DNA from: Litoditis marina
Taxonomy: Eukaryota; Nematoda; Chromadorea; Rhabditida; Rhabditidae
Assembly: GCA_964036275.1 (NCBI GenBank)
Contig: OZ038437.1
Coordinates: 3,910,501-3,974,500, forward strand
Length of the DNA: 64,000 nt
Direction of reading: 5' to 3'
The notes below the pieces were generated by a model. It was not told where the DNA came from and ran no database searches. It saw only the letters and a list, made by a program, of their open reading frames with translations. This document shows, piece by piece, positions 10,000 through 20,900 of this stretch. Numbering within the stretch: the first letter of the stretch is position 1; each line of letters opens with the position of its first letter. The position numbers were made by a program, and so were the translations under genes.

Positions 10000-10656
10000 A
10001 TGTTGTGCAGCTCAATAGTCGTCTTTGTTGCTCTCCTGCTCACAATCACCTTGACCGCCGCGAGGAGTGCGGAAACTTCCGTTGAGTCGGCGGAAGAAAA
10101 AATCCAGGGTGGTCGACCTGTGCAAGCACATGTACGGAAGACAAGAAAAACTGTGATAACTCGTAAGGACTCGAGTTACGAGAGAGGAACGAGAATTTTC
10201 GGAGGACGAGGCAAGCTTGTACAGTTTGATAACACTGATGGAAAACATTTTGGTAACTCTGCCTCAGAGATGCAAACTGGTCTGAAAATGTTTCTCAGAA
10301 ATATCCTGTCAAGACCAGGCTCTGTTGAACAAAGTTTTGCTTTTTTTTCGAAACAGTGATTCATGAATCTCTAATCCCTACGCGGTTCTTAACGGCATTA
10401 ACCTTAGCGAATCAAAATGGAACCAACATTGGTTGAAACGAACCAACTAACCGATTGCGTAGCTTTGATTCGGTTCCTGCCTGGTTTGTAGACAACTGGT
10501 TCGGTTTCTCACGTAACCACTCGGTCTCGGATAAACTGGTTTGTGTTTGGTTCAGAAGAGATTGGAGGATTTGTATGAAAAACTTCCCCACTGTGTGAAC
10601 AAATTCCCAATTTCTAACTTTCAGATCCATTCGTCAGCAGGGGTAAGGGCTGGTGA
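10000..10656 (+). CDS. Family B gene 1: secreted basic-peptide precursor
   Basis: The ATG follows a TTTCAG acceptor three bases away. Residues 1-21 are a signal peptide (VVFVALLLTITLTAARS), followed by the shared pro-region AETSVESAEEK. The basic part ends RIFGGR. In genes 2 and 3 the exon stops at the homologous FGGI. Here that point is followed by GCAAGC, a GC-type donor at 10211, and a TTTCAG acceptor stands at 10619-10624, so the likely gene is 10000-10210 plus 10625-10656 (about 80 aa, tail ending RGKGW). If the GC donor is not used, the frame continues to 10359 (119 aa). No cysteines in the mature part; no known family recognised. Processing at KTRK or similar basic sites is inferred. 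Confidence 0.6.
10405..10570. repeat. GGTTCGGTTT-rich element inside the presumed intron
   Basis: Degenerate units of GAACCAACT / TTGGTTCGG form partial palindromes. A related larger palindrome lies at 42815-43110 in the Cys-rich gene. No coding signal. Confidence 0.4.
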
Positions 10657-12410
10657 CCAATACGAAAACACATCACTTCAGCTGCTATTGTCCCTCAAAC
10701 TTACCAAACTCTTATAACTTAAATATCTGTTTTTCAATGTTTTGAAATGAATATGTTACACTGTTCTTGGAATTCACTGTGAACGAAAACACGGTCGAAC
10801 TGTAAATCTTACCACACATCAACATGTATTCAGCATCTTCAATGTCAATGCGAACTTGCTCAAGTATCTCATGAGATACCTCGTGAGCAAAAACCCACGA
10901 ACTTCTCGTGAGATTCTATTCATTGCTATGATACAACACTAGCAGTTCAAGAGTAACTCATAAGGTGTTAATGGATTCTCATGAGAAACTGATATGAGTT
11001 TCTCAGGAGGTTCCATGGTTTGCTACGCCGCCAAGGATTGTCAAATCGAAACCTTGTGGACAAAATACTGTTGTGCAAGGGGAAGTTTGGCAATCAGATA
11101 GCCCATATAAGTATAAATATAGTAAATCCACACATTTGAGCACGTGCTAGTAAGTGATCGAGATTGTTCTGGCTCTGGCTCGCTCGGCATTGTTTCGAAC
11201 ATTTGCTGTCTCCGTCGTAAAAAAAATGATAGTATACACCCTTCCTTGTCGGCAAAATTGATAATATACACCATGCGCATTATCAACGTAAACAGACCCC
11301 TGCCGTCGGCGCTCTTTAGTGGCATATGAACCTAGTTTTCTCTTGTATCATTAGTTGAAACATATTCAAAAAGATTACCTCGCGTAGAACTCATTTATAA
11401 GGTTGAGCTGTATCTAGCTTACTAATATGTTTCAACCTTAATCCCTAATCACCGGGATTTTCGAAAATGTCGAAAAAACATACTTTCCTTACCATAGCTC
11501 GGCCACTTGTTATTGCCACGCGTTATTGTAATGCAATGGTGCATCGCGCGAAGCGCTCTGCGTGAGTTGTCTTTGGTTTGGCCATTGCGGACTCATTTTT
11601 TGCTTTAAATTGACAAAAAGCTTCAAATACAATCTTTTTCCAATAACTAAAGACAGAGAGCGTTTGAGAATCACATTTAAAAGCTTGTGTGAACATTTGA
11701 GCTAAATCGGACGATTTGGTCAAAGTTATGGTCTCGTGTCGTTGTGGAAAAGTTCCGCCGTAATGTGTCCCTACTCCCTACTCCCTCACGGAAATCAGTC
11801 CGGTTTGTATTGGAAAAACTACTGGACGAATTTGGCTGAAATTTGAAAAATAGAATCTAGATTAAAATTTATCGACGCGCGCTGAATATGAGAACCATAT
11901 ATTCTCATTGGCGCCGGGCGCGGGCGCCAATAGGCGCCAAAAACGGCAGAACACTAATTGTAGCAAATTGAGATTTATCAAACTAATAGAACCTGAACAG
12001 TTTGGTGTAAGAAGTGTCTTTTCTCATACAAAACTACAACTTTTTTCTGGCGCGCGGACCAGGCGCCGAATGGCGCCAAAACTCCAAGACCCGTCATTGT
12101 CAACGAAATCGTTTGAAATTTGATACAGTTAATAGTGATCACATGGTTTAGTAAATTGATCTGTCAAAAACTGGAAATTTCGCGTTGCACCGAGCGGTGG
12201 CGCCAAATGGCGCCAGAACACAGGAACGAGAAATTGTCAACATGAATGTTTGGAATTTTGTCATTTGGATGATGATCACAATACATCAACGTTAGTATCT
12301 CGAAAACTTCAAATTTATCAGTGGCGTTAGTCACGTGCGCCAATTTTCTTTTTCTTGTACCATGAATAGTTGTAAGAATACAACTAGCAAAAAGAGAACA
12401 ATTAGTGAAA
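10657..12410. repeat. Spacer with CTCATGAG palindromes and GGCGCC-rich tandem repeats
   Basis: 10860-11000 contains repeated TCTCATGAGA-like palindromes. 11880-12240 holds about three diverged units of around 150 bp, each centred on a GGCGCC...GGCGCCA core (near 11911, 12063, 12198), an unusual CpG-rich patch in AT-rich surroundings. No gene seen. Confidence 0.5.
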
Positions 12411-12778
12411 AGTGGGGGATCCAACAAATGTGTGAGTTGGGTTTGGTTTGACCTCTATATCAGCAAAAAGTGAACGATACGAATTTCTGTGATACTGTAG
12501 CAGAAGTATTCTGCAAAAATAGAACAATACCAATGTTGCACAGTGGTTCACGACGCACGCATTTCATTGAAGTACACATGAAATACCCTTCAGCAATATC
12601 ATGCGGGCTTTCTGAAATATCATGCGGGCTTCGTGAACCATTGTGCACCATTGGTATTGTTCTATTTTTGCAGAATACTTCTGCTACAGTATCACAGAAA
12701 TTCGTATCGTTCACTTTTTGCTGATATAGAGGTCAAACCAAACCCAACTCACACATTTGTTGGATCCCCCACTTTTTG
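12410..12778. repeat. Long fold-back element M6 (about 120-bp arms)
   Basis: The arm 12412-12536 is repeated in inverse at 12650-12775 almost without mismatch, starting AAAAGTGGGGGATCCAACAA and ending at the inverse. The spacer itself has a direct repeat of ATATCATGCGGGCTT. Ends resemble those of the 39671-40188 element, so both belong to one family. No transposase is present. Confidence 0.85.
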
Positions 12779-13309
12779 CTAATCTCACTTGGCAGTTCGC
12801 GCCCAATTGTTCATCCAAACGTTTTTTGAGATTATTTCTCTCTTTTAAAGTTATTTAATATAACCAGGAAATAACCTGAAAAAAAATTTGGGGACCGTTC
12901 AAATGAACGGTAAAAACTAAAAATAATTTAGACTATTAGGTGACAGCTTTTTAATTCAAGGTTGTGATCGGGTGACCTGTTCAGGTAACCTGAACATGTT
13001 ACAAATAACGTTTGGTACCGAAGAATTCGTCATCTAAAACTCACCGCGGTTCATGCAACCGGGTGAAAGGAACCAAAAGTCGAACCGGTAGCTTGTTTAA
13101 AAAATCATCGGTTCCTTTCTAATGCAACTGGGTGAGTTTTGAAACTCACTCGGACTGATTTTTAAACCCAAGCGTTTCCGTTCTGAAATGTAACCGAAAC
13201 TGTTTACCTTGAAGTTCTTAGCCTGGTCGCATGTGCAATTGGTTTGCATTTTCGAACTTGTGTTCTAATGGTCTCATTTAATCCACTCCCTAACTAGCAG
13301 TACAGTATA

Positions 13310-13495
13310 GTTGTATCTTGTATTTGCTTTGTAAATTTATTTGCCCTCACATCATAACCCAACTTGTTTATGTACTCAAAGTTGTTGATAAGGTAGTTGC
13401 ACATTACATTTTCTTCTATAAAGCATGGGCACTTACCGAACATCATCAGCGTTTCATTTCCATTGTCTCTACTCAACTCAACTTCCAAGGTAGGT
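13310..13495 (+). promoter_or_regulatory. Promoter and leader exon of family B gene 2
   Basis: Same architecture as for gene 1: CTCACATCATAACCCAACTT, TTGATAAGG (13385-13393), TCTATAAAGC (near 13416), a CATCATCAGC leader and a donor GTAGGTCTT near 13491. Confidence 0.6.
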
Positions 13496-13675
13496 CTTAG
13501 TCTTCATCACCGTTTTGAACAGCAACTATCGATTAGGGCGTTCGAACATTGTTCAAAAATGTTACTATGTTGAAATGTCATACTTGTGGGAGTTCACATG
13601 GGAATGATTAGGACTGTAATAGAAAAAATGAGTTCACCTCCTCTAAGTCGGTTCTCAGCAAAAACAATTTGCGGT

Positions 13676-13742
13676 ACCTGAGTTGTCCTTATTCGTCTCT
13701 TGCTAACCATCACAGCAACTGCCGCCAGTAACACAAAAGTGT
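13676..13742 (+). pseudogene. Decayed extra copy of the family B signal-peptide exon
   Basis: GAGTTGTCC...CTAACCATCACAGCAACTGC aligns with the signal-peptide coding sequence of the intact exon at 13850-13900 but has no ATG and is frameshifted. It lies in the 5' intron of gene 2. A sister remnant sits in the same place in gene 3 (16086-16165), sharing the downstream sequence TTTCCTACATT. Confidence 0.6.
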
Positions 13743-13830
13743 ATTCTCTACCATAATTTCCTACATTATTTAAAGTTATATAGACAGTCCTTGCTTTTAC
13801 AAATTAGATCTACAACCCTAGTTCCAGCAG

Positions 13831-14646
13831 ATGTTGTCCAGCTCTCGAGTCGTCCTTCTTTTTTTCCTGCTCACCATCACCTTGACCGCCACCAAGAGTG
13901 CGGAAACTTCCGTTGAGCCGGCGGAACAAAAAATTTCGGCCGAACAGCCTTTGGGTGTACGTCTACGACAGAAAAGAGGAAAATCTCCTCAAGAGTTCAG
14001 AAGAATAATGGATCAAACCAGAGGACTATTCGGAGGAATAAGTAAGACTTTATCATAAAGGACGATACAAACTAGTAATGATGCGAAAGATATTTTTATT
14101 TCGCATTCAACTTTTCATAGTTACTTCGAACTTATATTGTTGTGAAAAAGTAACTATTCACGAACAATAATGATTTCTCCGTGTAAATTACTGTTTTGTC
14201 ACTAAAGTTGGTGGACAACTGATATACTGTTAGTCAATCGCACAGTCACGTGAGACATGTTATAGTCTGTTTCACGCAACAATAGCCCTCTACAGTAAGA
14301 TTGTAAATCTTTCAAGTACATTATTCATATCTTGTAGGTATTATAAATAGGTTAAACTGTGTTATTTTGTTTTACACATTGTTTAATACAAGCACAGAAA
14401 ACAGTGAAGCTAAACGTCTGTTTGTTGATTAGATAAATTTCTTTCTATATTCGAAGGATTACTGTAGAAAGTCACCGATTGGTGAAACGGAGTATAAACA
14501 CAGCAGAACTCAGAAAAAACGTAGGACAAAGTGCACGGTTCTCATTAGAAAGCTAACTTACGTGATTATTCGATAGACTAGTATAATTGACTGATATGTG
14601 CTCAGTTTCAGAACACCCCGGGGTAACCACTGGTGAGAACAAGTGA
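13831..14646 (+). CDS. Family B gene 2: secreted basic-peptide precursor
   Basis: Exon 1 is 13831-14041 (donor GTAAGA) and exon 2 is 14612-14646 after CAGTTTCAG; about 81 aa. The signal peptide (VVLLFFLLTITLTATKS) and pro-region AETSVEPAEQKI are followed by RQKR, a good dibasic cleavage site. The released peptide would start GKSPQEFRRIMDQTRGLFGG and end IKHPGVTTGENK. The MDQxRGxFGG core is shared with gene 3. If the donor is ignored, the frame ends four codons later (SKTLS). The intron carries one mobile element inserted in another (14230-14580). I do not recognise the family; a secreted effector or signalling peptide is inferred from signal, processing site and basicity. Confidence 0.65.
14225..14585. 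mobile_element. M4 element nested inside an M3 element
   Basis: M3 begins CACAGTCACGTGAGACATGT and is broken after GTTATA by an M4 copy (14257-14496, GTCTGTTTCACG...GGTGAAACGGAGTATA), after which M3 resumes AACACAGCAGAACTCAG. The flanking TA suggests a TA target duplication, typical of Tc1/mariner-type elements. Confidence 0.7.
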
Positions 14647-15730
14647 GAACATGTGACGACTGATATTGCCAACTCGCATAACTTTACGATATACATGTTA
14701 CACTTTCATTTCTAATTAGTCCGTGGTTTTTTTATGTTTTGGAATAAACATTATACCGTATTCCTGTGATTTACTGTCGACAAAAAAAACATTCAGCGTT
14801 TGAATCTTCAGAAACACTGACAAAATAGAAAACTTCGGTGAAAACTTTGTTTTGCTATCAGTAAATCGAACTACTAATTTCAATGTTGATCTTGAATCAT
14901 CAATATTTATTAACTATGTAAATGTTCGATGAGAGTGCGAATTTCCCGTCGTCTCCAAACCTAAACAATAACGGAGAGAACTGAGAGATTACTTCTTCCG
15001 GTCGGGTGATTCCCATGTTTGATCAACTTTATAGAAAAGGAAGAAGACGTGTTTTAGTACTTATGAAAAAAATTTAGCACTCGTTCATGGTCGATGCTAA
15101 TTTGTATAGGATTCGTCAAACGGTTGTGTAAGATCAGTTCTGTAAAGAGCCTAATTGACAGGCGGCCAGTTCATGATCTCCGATGTTGTTGAATAATGAC
15201 CAACCGCTCACTCGGCATCGTGCAACTGATTAGACCTTTCGCTGTCTTTGTCGGGAAAATAAATTAGTACTATGGACGCTAGCCCAGAAAAACACAAATC
15301 AAAAATTGTTACACACGAAAGACTCACTTATGAGGTTGAACTGTACTTTTCTGGAGGATGCGTCGAAGTAGCCTGAACCAAAAACCACTAATACTTTTCC
15401 GAAAATACTTTATATTTCGACCACTTCTCTGTACGTCACAAACAATCAGGCATGTTACTTGGCGGTTCCCACACGCAACTGGGTTGAATGTAATCGAAAA
15501 GTTTTTTTCGTTGCTTTCCAATCGCACTTTAAAGTGTAAAATATTTGTCTACACGTTACACAAGCTACCAGGTTGATTTTTGATTACATGCACACCGGTT
15601 ACATTTGTTAGCCTACGATTTTTATGCATGGGAAGCTCCAGCGGCGCAGGTAATATTATCACGGCACGTTGCCAAATGTACGGTTTTACGTGACCAAACT
15701 ATTTGATAGCAGTACAGTAAGTGCAAAGCA
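14647..15730. other. Intergenic stretch, no gene seen
   Basis: AT-rich sequence between family B genes 2 and 3. Short open frames near 15324-15576 overlap on both strands and show no recognisable domain, so I do not call them. Confidence 0.45.
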
Positions 15731-15734
15731 AATA

Positions 15735-15920
15735 CAAGTTGTATCTTGTATTTGCTTTGTAAACATTTTTGCCCTCACATCATAATCAAATTTGTTTATG
15801 GACTCAAAGTTGTTGATAAGGGTAGTTACACAATACAATTGCATCTATAAAAGCAAGGACACTTGCCAGACATCATCAGCTTTCCAGTTTCTCCATCTCA
15901 ACTCACCTTCCAAGCGGTAT
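15735..15920 (+). promoter_or_regulatory. Promoter and leader exon of family B gene 3
   Basis: CTCACATCATAATCAAATTT, TTGATAAGGG (15812-15821), TCTATAAAAGC (near 15843), a CATCATCAGC leader and a donor (GCG, then GTATTC) at 15917. Clearly homologous to the blocks before genes 1 and 2. Confidence 0.6.
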
Positions 15921-16085
15921 TCCGTATAGTCTTGATCACCGATGTATATAACAACTATCCCTGGCGTTTAAACATAATTCTAAAATGTTACTATGTTCAT
16001 TATGTTATTCTTGTAGGAGTTCACGTGAGAATGAACAGGACTATGCCAGAAAATTTAGCTCACCTCCTCCAACTTGGTTTTCAGC

Positions 16086-16165
16086 AAATAGTCGTGCTAT
16101 TCTCGAGTTGTCCTCATTTTTCTAGTGCTCACCATCACCCTGACTGCCGCCAGAAGTGCCGAAGT
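16086..16165 (+). pseudogene. Decayed signal-peptide exon in the 5' intron of family B gene 3
   Basis: CTCGAGTTGTCC...GCTCACCATCACCCTGACTG followed by CCGCCAGAAGTGCCGAAGTG matches the intact exon at 16397-16460. It has an in-frame stop and no ATG in the family position. It corresponds to the remnant at 13676-13742. Confidence 0.65.
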
Positions 16166-16212
16166 GTCATACTAAAATTTGTGTATTTCCTACATTTGTT
16201 CTAATCATACAA

Positions 16213-16350
16213 ACAGAACTCATGTTGAAGCAGGACGATTATGTGGACCAATCTCGTGTCAACGGTCCTCCGAACTGCAATTGAAAAATGTAGTGCAGTT
16301 TAAAGGACTGTAGCGTTGTGATCGGACCACATAATCGTCCTTCTTTAAAA
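16213..16350. mobile_element. M2 palindromic MITE
   Basis: GACGATTATGTGGACCAATC...GATCGGACCACATAATCGTC, with TTTAAACTGCAATT-type sequence in the middle. Sister copies: 20243-20358, 38120-38202, 43857-43968 and 59841-59956. Length about 85-130 bp; no coding capacity. Confidence 0.8.
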
Positions 16351-16379
16351 TGTAGGATTTACAACTTTATTTCCAGGAG

Positions 16380-17095
16380 ATGTTGTGCGCTTCTCGAGTC
16401 ATCCTTCTTTTTCTTTTCCTCACCATCACCTTGACCGCTGCCATCAGTGCGGAAACTTCCGTTGAGTCGGCGGAACAAAAAATGGTCAATTCTATATCTA
16501 ACCGCTTTTTCGATAACCCTGTTTTTTTCGGGTAGTGGGTAGGTAACAGAAGGTTAACTGAAACGAAAACCGGTAACCCTAAAACTTTATTTTCAGTTAG
16601 TTCTGATGGTAACCACAAAACTTGATTTTTATTTAGTTTTGCTGGTAACTAGTTTTACTTTCTGTTACGTCGCTAGAGCTTACTTCTAGGCTACAAAAAA
16701 GTCACAAAAAAGGGTTAGGTTGCTTGAAAAACGGCTAGTTTCAGAATTTGCCACGAAAAGCTTCCGCCAGACAGCTTTTGGCAGGAAACCTACGACCAAA
16801 AAGAGCAACAACATTAGAGCGAGACCCCAGGAGACGGATGGATCAAAGGAGGGGAATATTTGGAGGAATAGGTGAGACGTATCTTCATTTTATTCTGATG
16901 CACGAAAGAGAAATTTGAGCAGGATCCCAGTTCAACATCACTCATTCGCGTTCTCAATTTTGCGACTAGAAAATTTGATATTTACCGGAGTTATATTGCA
17001 AAACTGAAATTTCCACAACTCAAAATTCGATTTTCTTGTATTTAAATCCAAGTTGTTTTCCTTTATAAGGTCGGCCCAGGGGAAGTCGTTGGTAA
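16380..17095 (+). CDS. Family B gene 3, split by a fold-back element (intact only if the element is spliced out)
   Basis: 16380-16484 encodes the signal peptide and pro-region (LLFLFLTITLTAAISAETSV...EQKM). A fold-back element follows (16486-16750). The rest of the exon resumes at 16745 and reads open through RPKR, the MDQRRGIFGG core and a donor GTGAGA at 16872. The last exon is 17070-17095 (tail GRPRGSRW, stop). The element's right end forms TAGTTTCAG, an excellent acceptor, and splicing from the GTCAAT after ATG 16482-16484 would rejoin the exon in frame, giving about 85 aa. The donor is poor, so this may instead be a recently disrupted gene. If functional, the product is a precursor like gene 2 with a highly basic core. 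Confidence 0.5.
16486..16750. mobile_element. M5 fold-back MITE inserted in a coding exon
   Basis: Left end AATTCTATATCTAACCG and right end CGGCTAGTTTCAGAATT are inverse-related. Related copies: 28288-28552 (in tdpt-1 intron 3) and a half copy at 60553-60655 (in a collagen intron). The interior repeats GGTAACC-type motifs on both arms. Confidence 0.75.
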
Positions 17096-17920
17096 TGCTT
17101 CGGCTGCTGTGATAATACCGCTTGACTCAAATATTTTTACTACTTTTATTTTTATTCCACAGATTAAATATTTCCAAACTGTTAACGATCTTCTAAAAAA
17201 AATAGTCACCATGTTGTTATAGAAAGTATTTAAAAACTATCAAGACTTTTAACGACTCAGTAACAAAAACTAGGAATATACTTCTAGAATTCAAAAAAGT
17301 TGAAAAAATCAATAATTTATTTGAAGAAAAACAATAAATTAATATTTAAAACGAAAATTGTCGGAGCGGAGTGTACAAAATTGTGAACATGCTTAACGGG
17401 ATCCAAAATCACAGATGATAAAACATGTAATATGAACTACGTAACTTTGATAAAAATCGATAATGCCACTCTCTATGAAACCGAACTGTTTGATACATTT
17501 ACACTCTTGAAACAAATATAGATCTTGCACCGAAAATTGCCAAAATCAGCATCGCAGATGTTTTAAAATTTACAAATTACATACAGGTACTTACAAACAT
17601 TACATTACTGCTTGAAATTGAACTAAGAGAACATGAAAACCATGAAATCTCACGTTAACTTGAAAGGAAGTGACTTAGATCTAAGAAATTACCGCACTAC
17701 ATGGATGGAATATATTGATTGAGTATTATATGAGTTTGGGTGAAGTTATGACATTTCATAACTTTATGATAAATACAACCAGCTTACTGTCACAGCATCC
17801 CACTACAGCACACAAAATTACTTCGAAGTACGAATGAAACTTGGAAATTCAACCAAATCATCCAGTAGAAGAAAAAGTGTACCGCTGGCAGCTAGAGAAA
17901 GTGATTTCAGCCGGTTGGAA
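17096..17920. other. Convergent 3' flanks, no gene seen
   Basis: AT-rich stretch between the stop of family B gene 3 (+) and the stop of snx-1 (minus). The open frame at 17834-18031 on the + strand is the shadow of the last snx-1 exon. Confidence 0.6.
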
Positions 17921-20900
17921 TTAGACAATAATGGATGCCGTTTCCGGCTCAAACTTTTCCCACAGCTTCAGCATCTGGAAAACATAGCCAGTCAAAACAG
18001 GATAAAACTAACTTATTTCGATCCATGTTAATTACAATAACTGAATACAGAACGTGATGCTGTGCACATACACTGTATTGCCTTTTCGTGTTGATTAACT
18101 GGATTTGTAGTTTTTTGCTTTTTCATTCCAATCCTTTCTATATGATTTTGTATGTTTTTATAGTATGGATAAACAAAACGAATAAATTGAATAGATTCAG
18201 ATAACTTACATCTGTGTGTGTCTGGATGAGCCCCTCTAGATACTCGATGAGCATTTTCTTCATGTCTTGACGACGCTGGGTCTCGAATCGACCAACCTGA
18301 AATATATTAACTTGGGCCAATTCCACAAGGGACCCGGTTTTTCGTTAACCCTCTCAGTTAACCATTAACCGGGTTAACCCTTTGTTACAACGTGTTTTGG
18401 GGGAAATTTTGGGTTACCAAGTGGTTAACAAAAGGGTTAACCAGGTAACCCGGTTAATGGTTAACTGCTAGGATTAACGAAAAACCGGGTTAAATTAAGA
18501 ATTCGCCAATAATATCTTCAGCTCCGTTTCAATTTCAATTCAATTGAAAGCGGAACCAGCATGAGCATGAGCATGAGCATGAGCATGAGATATAGTTACT
18601 GTGCTGACTGAAAGAATCTTGTTCTATCCATAATTGATCAACATTTTTGAAGAGCTTCACAGTTTTCTTCAACAATCGAGCACAGACAACTCTTGTTCAT
18701 ACAGAAAGTGATGTTTGGCTTTTTTGAGAGCGTTTAGATGGAGAGGTACTAATACGTGCTTCAATCCAGTCTTTCGAACATCCAGGGCAAATCACAATGT
18801 ACAATGTTGTGAAAATCGGTGAATTTCGATTGAGTCCCCTAAAATTACCGCAAACTGAAAATAGACCAACCTCCTCCCTAATAATCTTGCTCAAATCCCC
18901 GAATTCTGCCTCCAGCTGATCCATTCTGCGCCCGGTGTCGTCGATCTCGTTCTTGATCACATTCGCCTTGTCGTTCTTTCCAGACAACTCCAACCTGAAC
19001 AAACCTATTATATATATTTGTCGTGAGAATATTATTAACAATAACGTGGTTATGAAACTCAAAATTTTTCTGCTATTGAAACTCGAAAACTCGATTTTCT
19101 CAGAACTCGAAATTTCCCAAAACTCGAAATTTTGAACTCGATTAAGAACCCTAGTATTCACCCAAAACTTGAGCTGCAGGAACTTGAATCCATGCTGCCT
19201 AACGCGATACTACCAGGCGCGAAAATCCAAGTGCTAACGGACTATTCCTGCAAAATCATCTCAAAAGTATGTAACCATTGCCTTACATAACTAGATTACA
19301 CTCAACAGAAACCCATCTAGTCTTCTGTTTCCGCTCCCTCTGGTAGCTACTAGGCGGAGTAAGAGTTCAAAGGTCAAAGTACAAAATGTGCCACCCTCAC
19401 CTAGCCTTCTGCTCCCGCTTCTTCTGGAGCGTCTGTTGCGCGGTCTGCCAGTGCTGCCACACCTTCACCCGCTCGCCGAACACGTCCTTCAGGGCTCCGA
19501 GCAGACCAACGTACTCCTGGATGCACTCCGTGAAACTGAAATCATAGTTTTGCAACTTTTTAGGGGTGAGAAGGGGTCGCATATGATTCGTGGAACGCTC
19601 AAAATTAAGCAGATTTTTGCCATTTTACGAGCCTTCTTCCAGAATTTCGTCACATTGTTAAAGCTTTCCGATAAGTTCCTATTATTCAAAGGGAAGGGCC
19701 GTACTGCCGGTGAAGTCGCCCGCGATGCAAACTCATTCGACCATTAACTGTGTAGAGTCGAGCTCGGCATGTCTCGCCCACAGCGCAACCACAGCAACCG
19801 GATCAAACTACAATATCGAATCGACTGAATCCCCCCACTGTGTCGAATCTAATTCGGCCTGCTTAGCCAACAACGCCGCCGCGTTTACAAAAAAGCAATG
19901 GAATCAAACTGCAAACAGGAAATGCATCGTGAACCCCTGGAACCCAGCCTATGTTTCCCTATCACTCTGTGTTTGTAGTTTAATCTATTTTTGATACCGA
20001 ATCCATACAACTACCCACTGTGTCGAGTCCAATTCAGCCTGCTTGGCCCAAAGTGCAGCGGCGTTCTCCTCAGTTTCCGTCAGATGAGAGAGGGCCCGCG
20101 CCAGGGAGGTAGACTCTTCGCAAGAAGCCAGCATAGACAGACCCTTAAAACTGGGCTGTAACTGCTCGAAATTAACTTAATTTTAAGTTTTTCGGTCTTT
20201 TTGGTCACCGTTACAATCTTTTTTGAACTTTTCAAGATCCAAGAAAGACGATTATGTGGTCCAATCGCAACAGTTCAGCACTTTAAACTGCAATACATTT
20301 TTCAACTGCAGTTTAAAGGACCGTTGACACGAGATTAGTCCACACAATCGTCCTTCTTTAACAGGGCGGAGAATGATGCCACTCACCCTGCTCATAGTCT
20401 CCTGTGCGTGGGCGAGATCCTTTCTGGTCGTACTCAGATTCTCGGCCAGGGTAAGCAATTTTCTGCAAATTTTGGGATAACCGAGACTATACGTTTGCAA
20501 GCCGAAGGTCAAGTGTTAAGCTGTCGCTTCACATGTCACAAGTTCGATCCCCGCTCGGAGCTGTTTTAATGATTTGTTTGTTTTCTTCATAGACGACCGC
20601 TCGAGCTGGTAATAAAGCTGACTATCTCCACCCTCTACGGACAGTCATTCTACGGTTGATGGTGTGATTTGTATGTAATTATATGATATGTATGAAGAAA
20701 TAGCTGAAAAGGCTGACGCAAACGATTAGTACAGTATTATTTTCACTGTATTATTATTATTCTACCAACCTCAATGCCTCGTCCAGCTCATCAACATGCG
20801 ACTGCATCTGCTCGAACCAGCGATCTCCCTCCTCCATGTGGAAGGCCATCTTGGAGAAGACCTGCAACACACGGATCTACTGGTAACCAAACTACAAACT

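Noticed and set aside
12460..12724. Two mirror-image 84-codon frames starting MNDTNFCDTVAEV
   Set aside because: They arise from the arms of one inverted repeat read on both strands.
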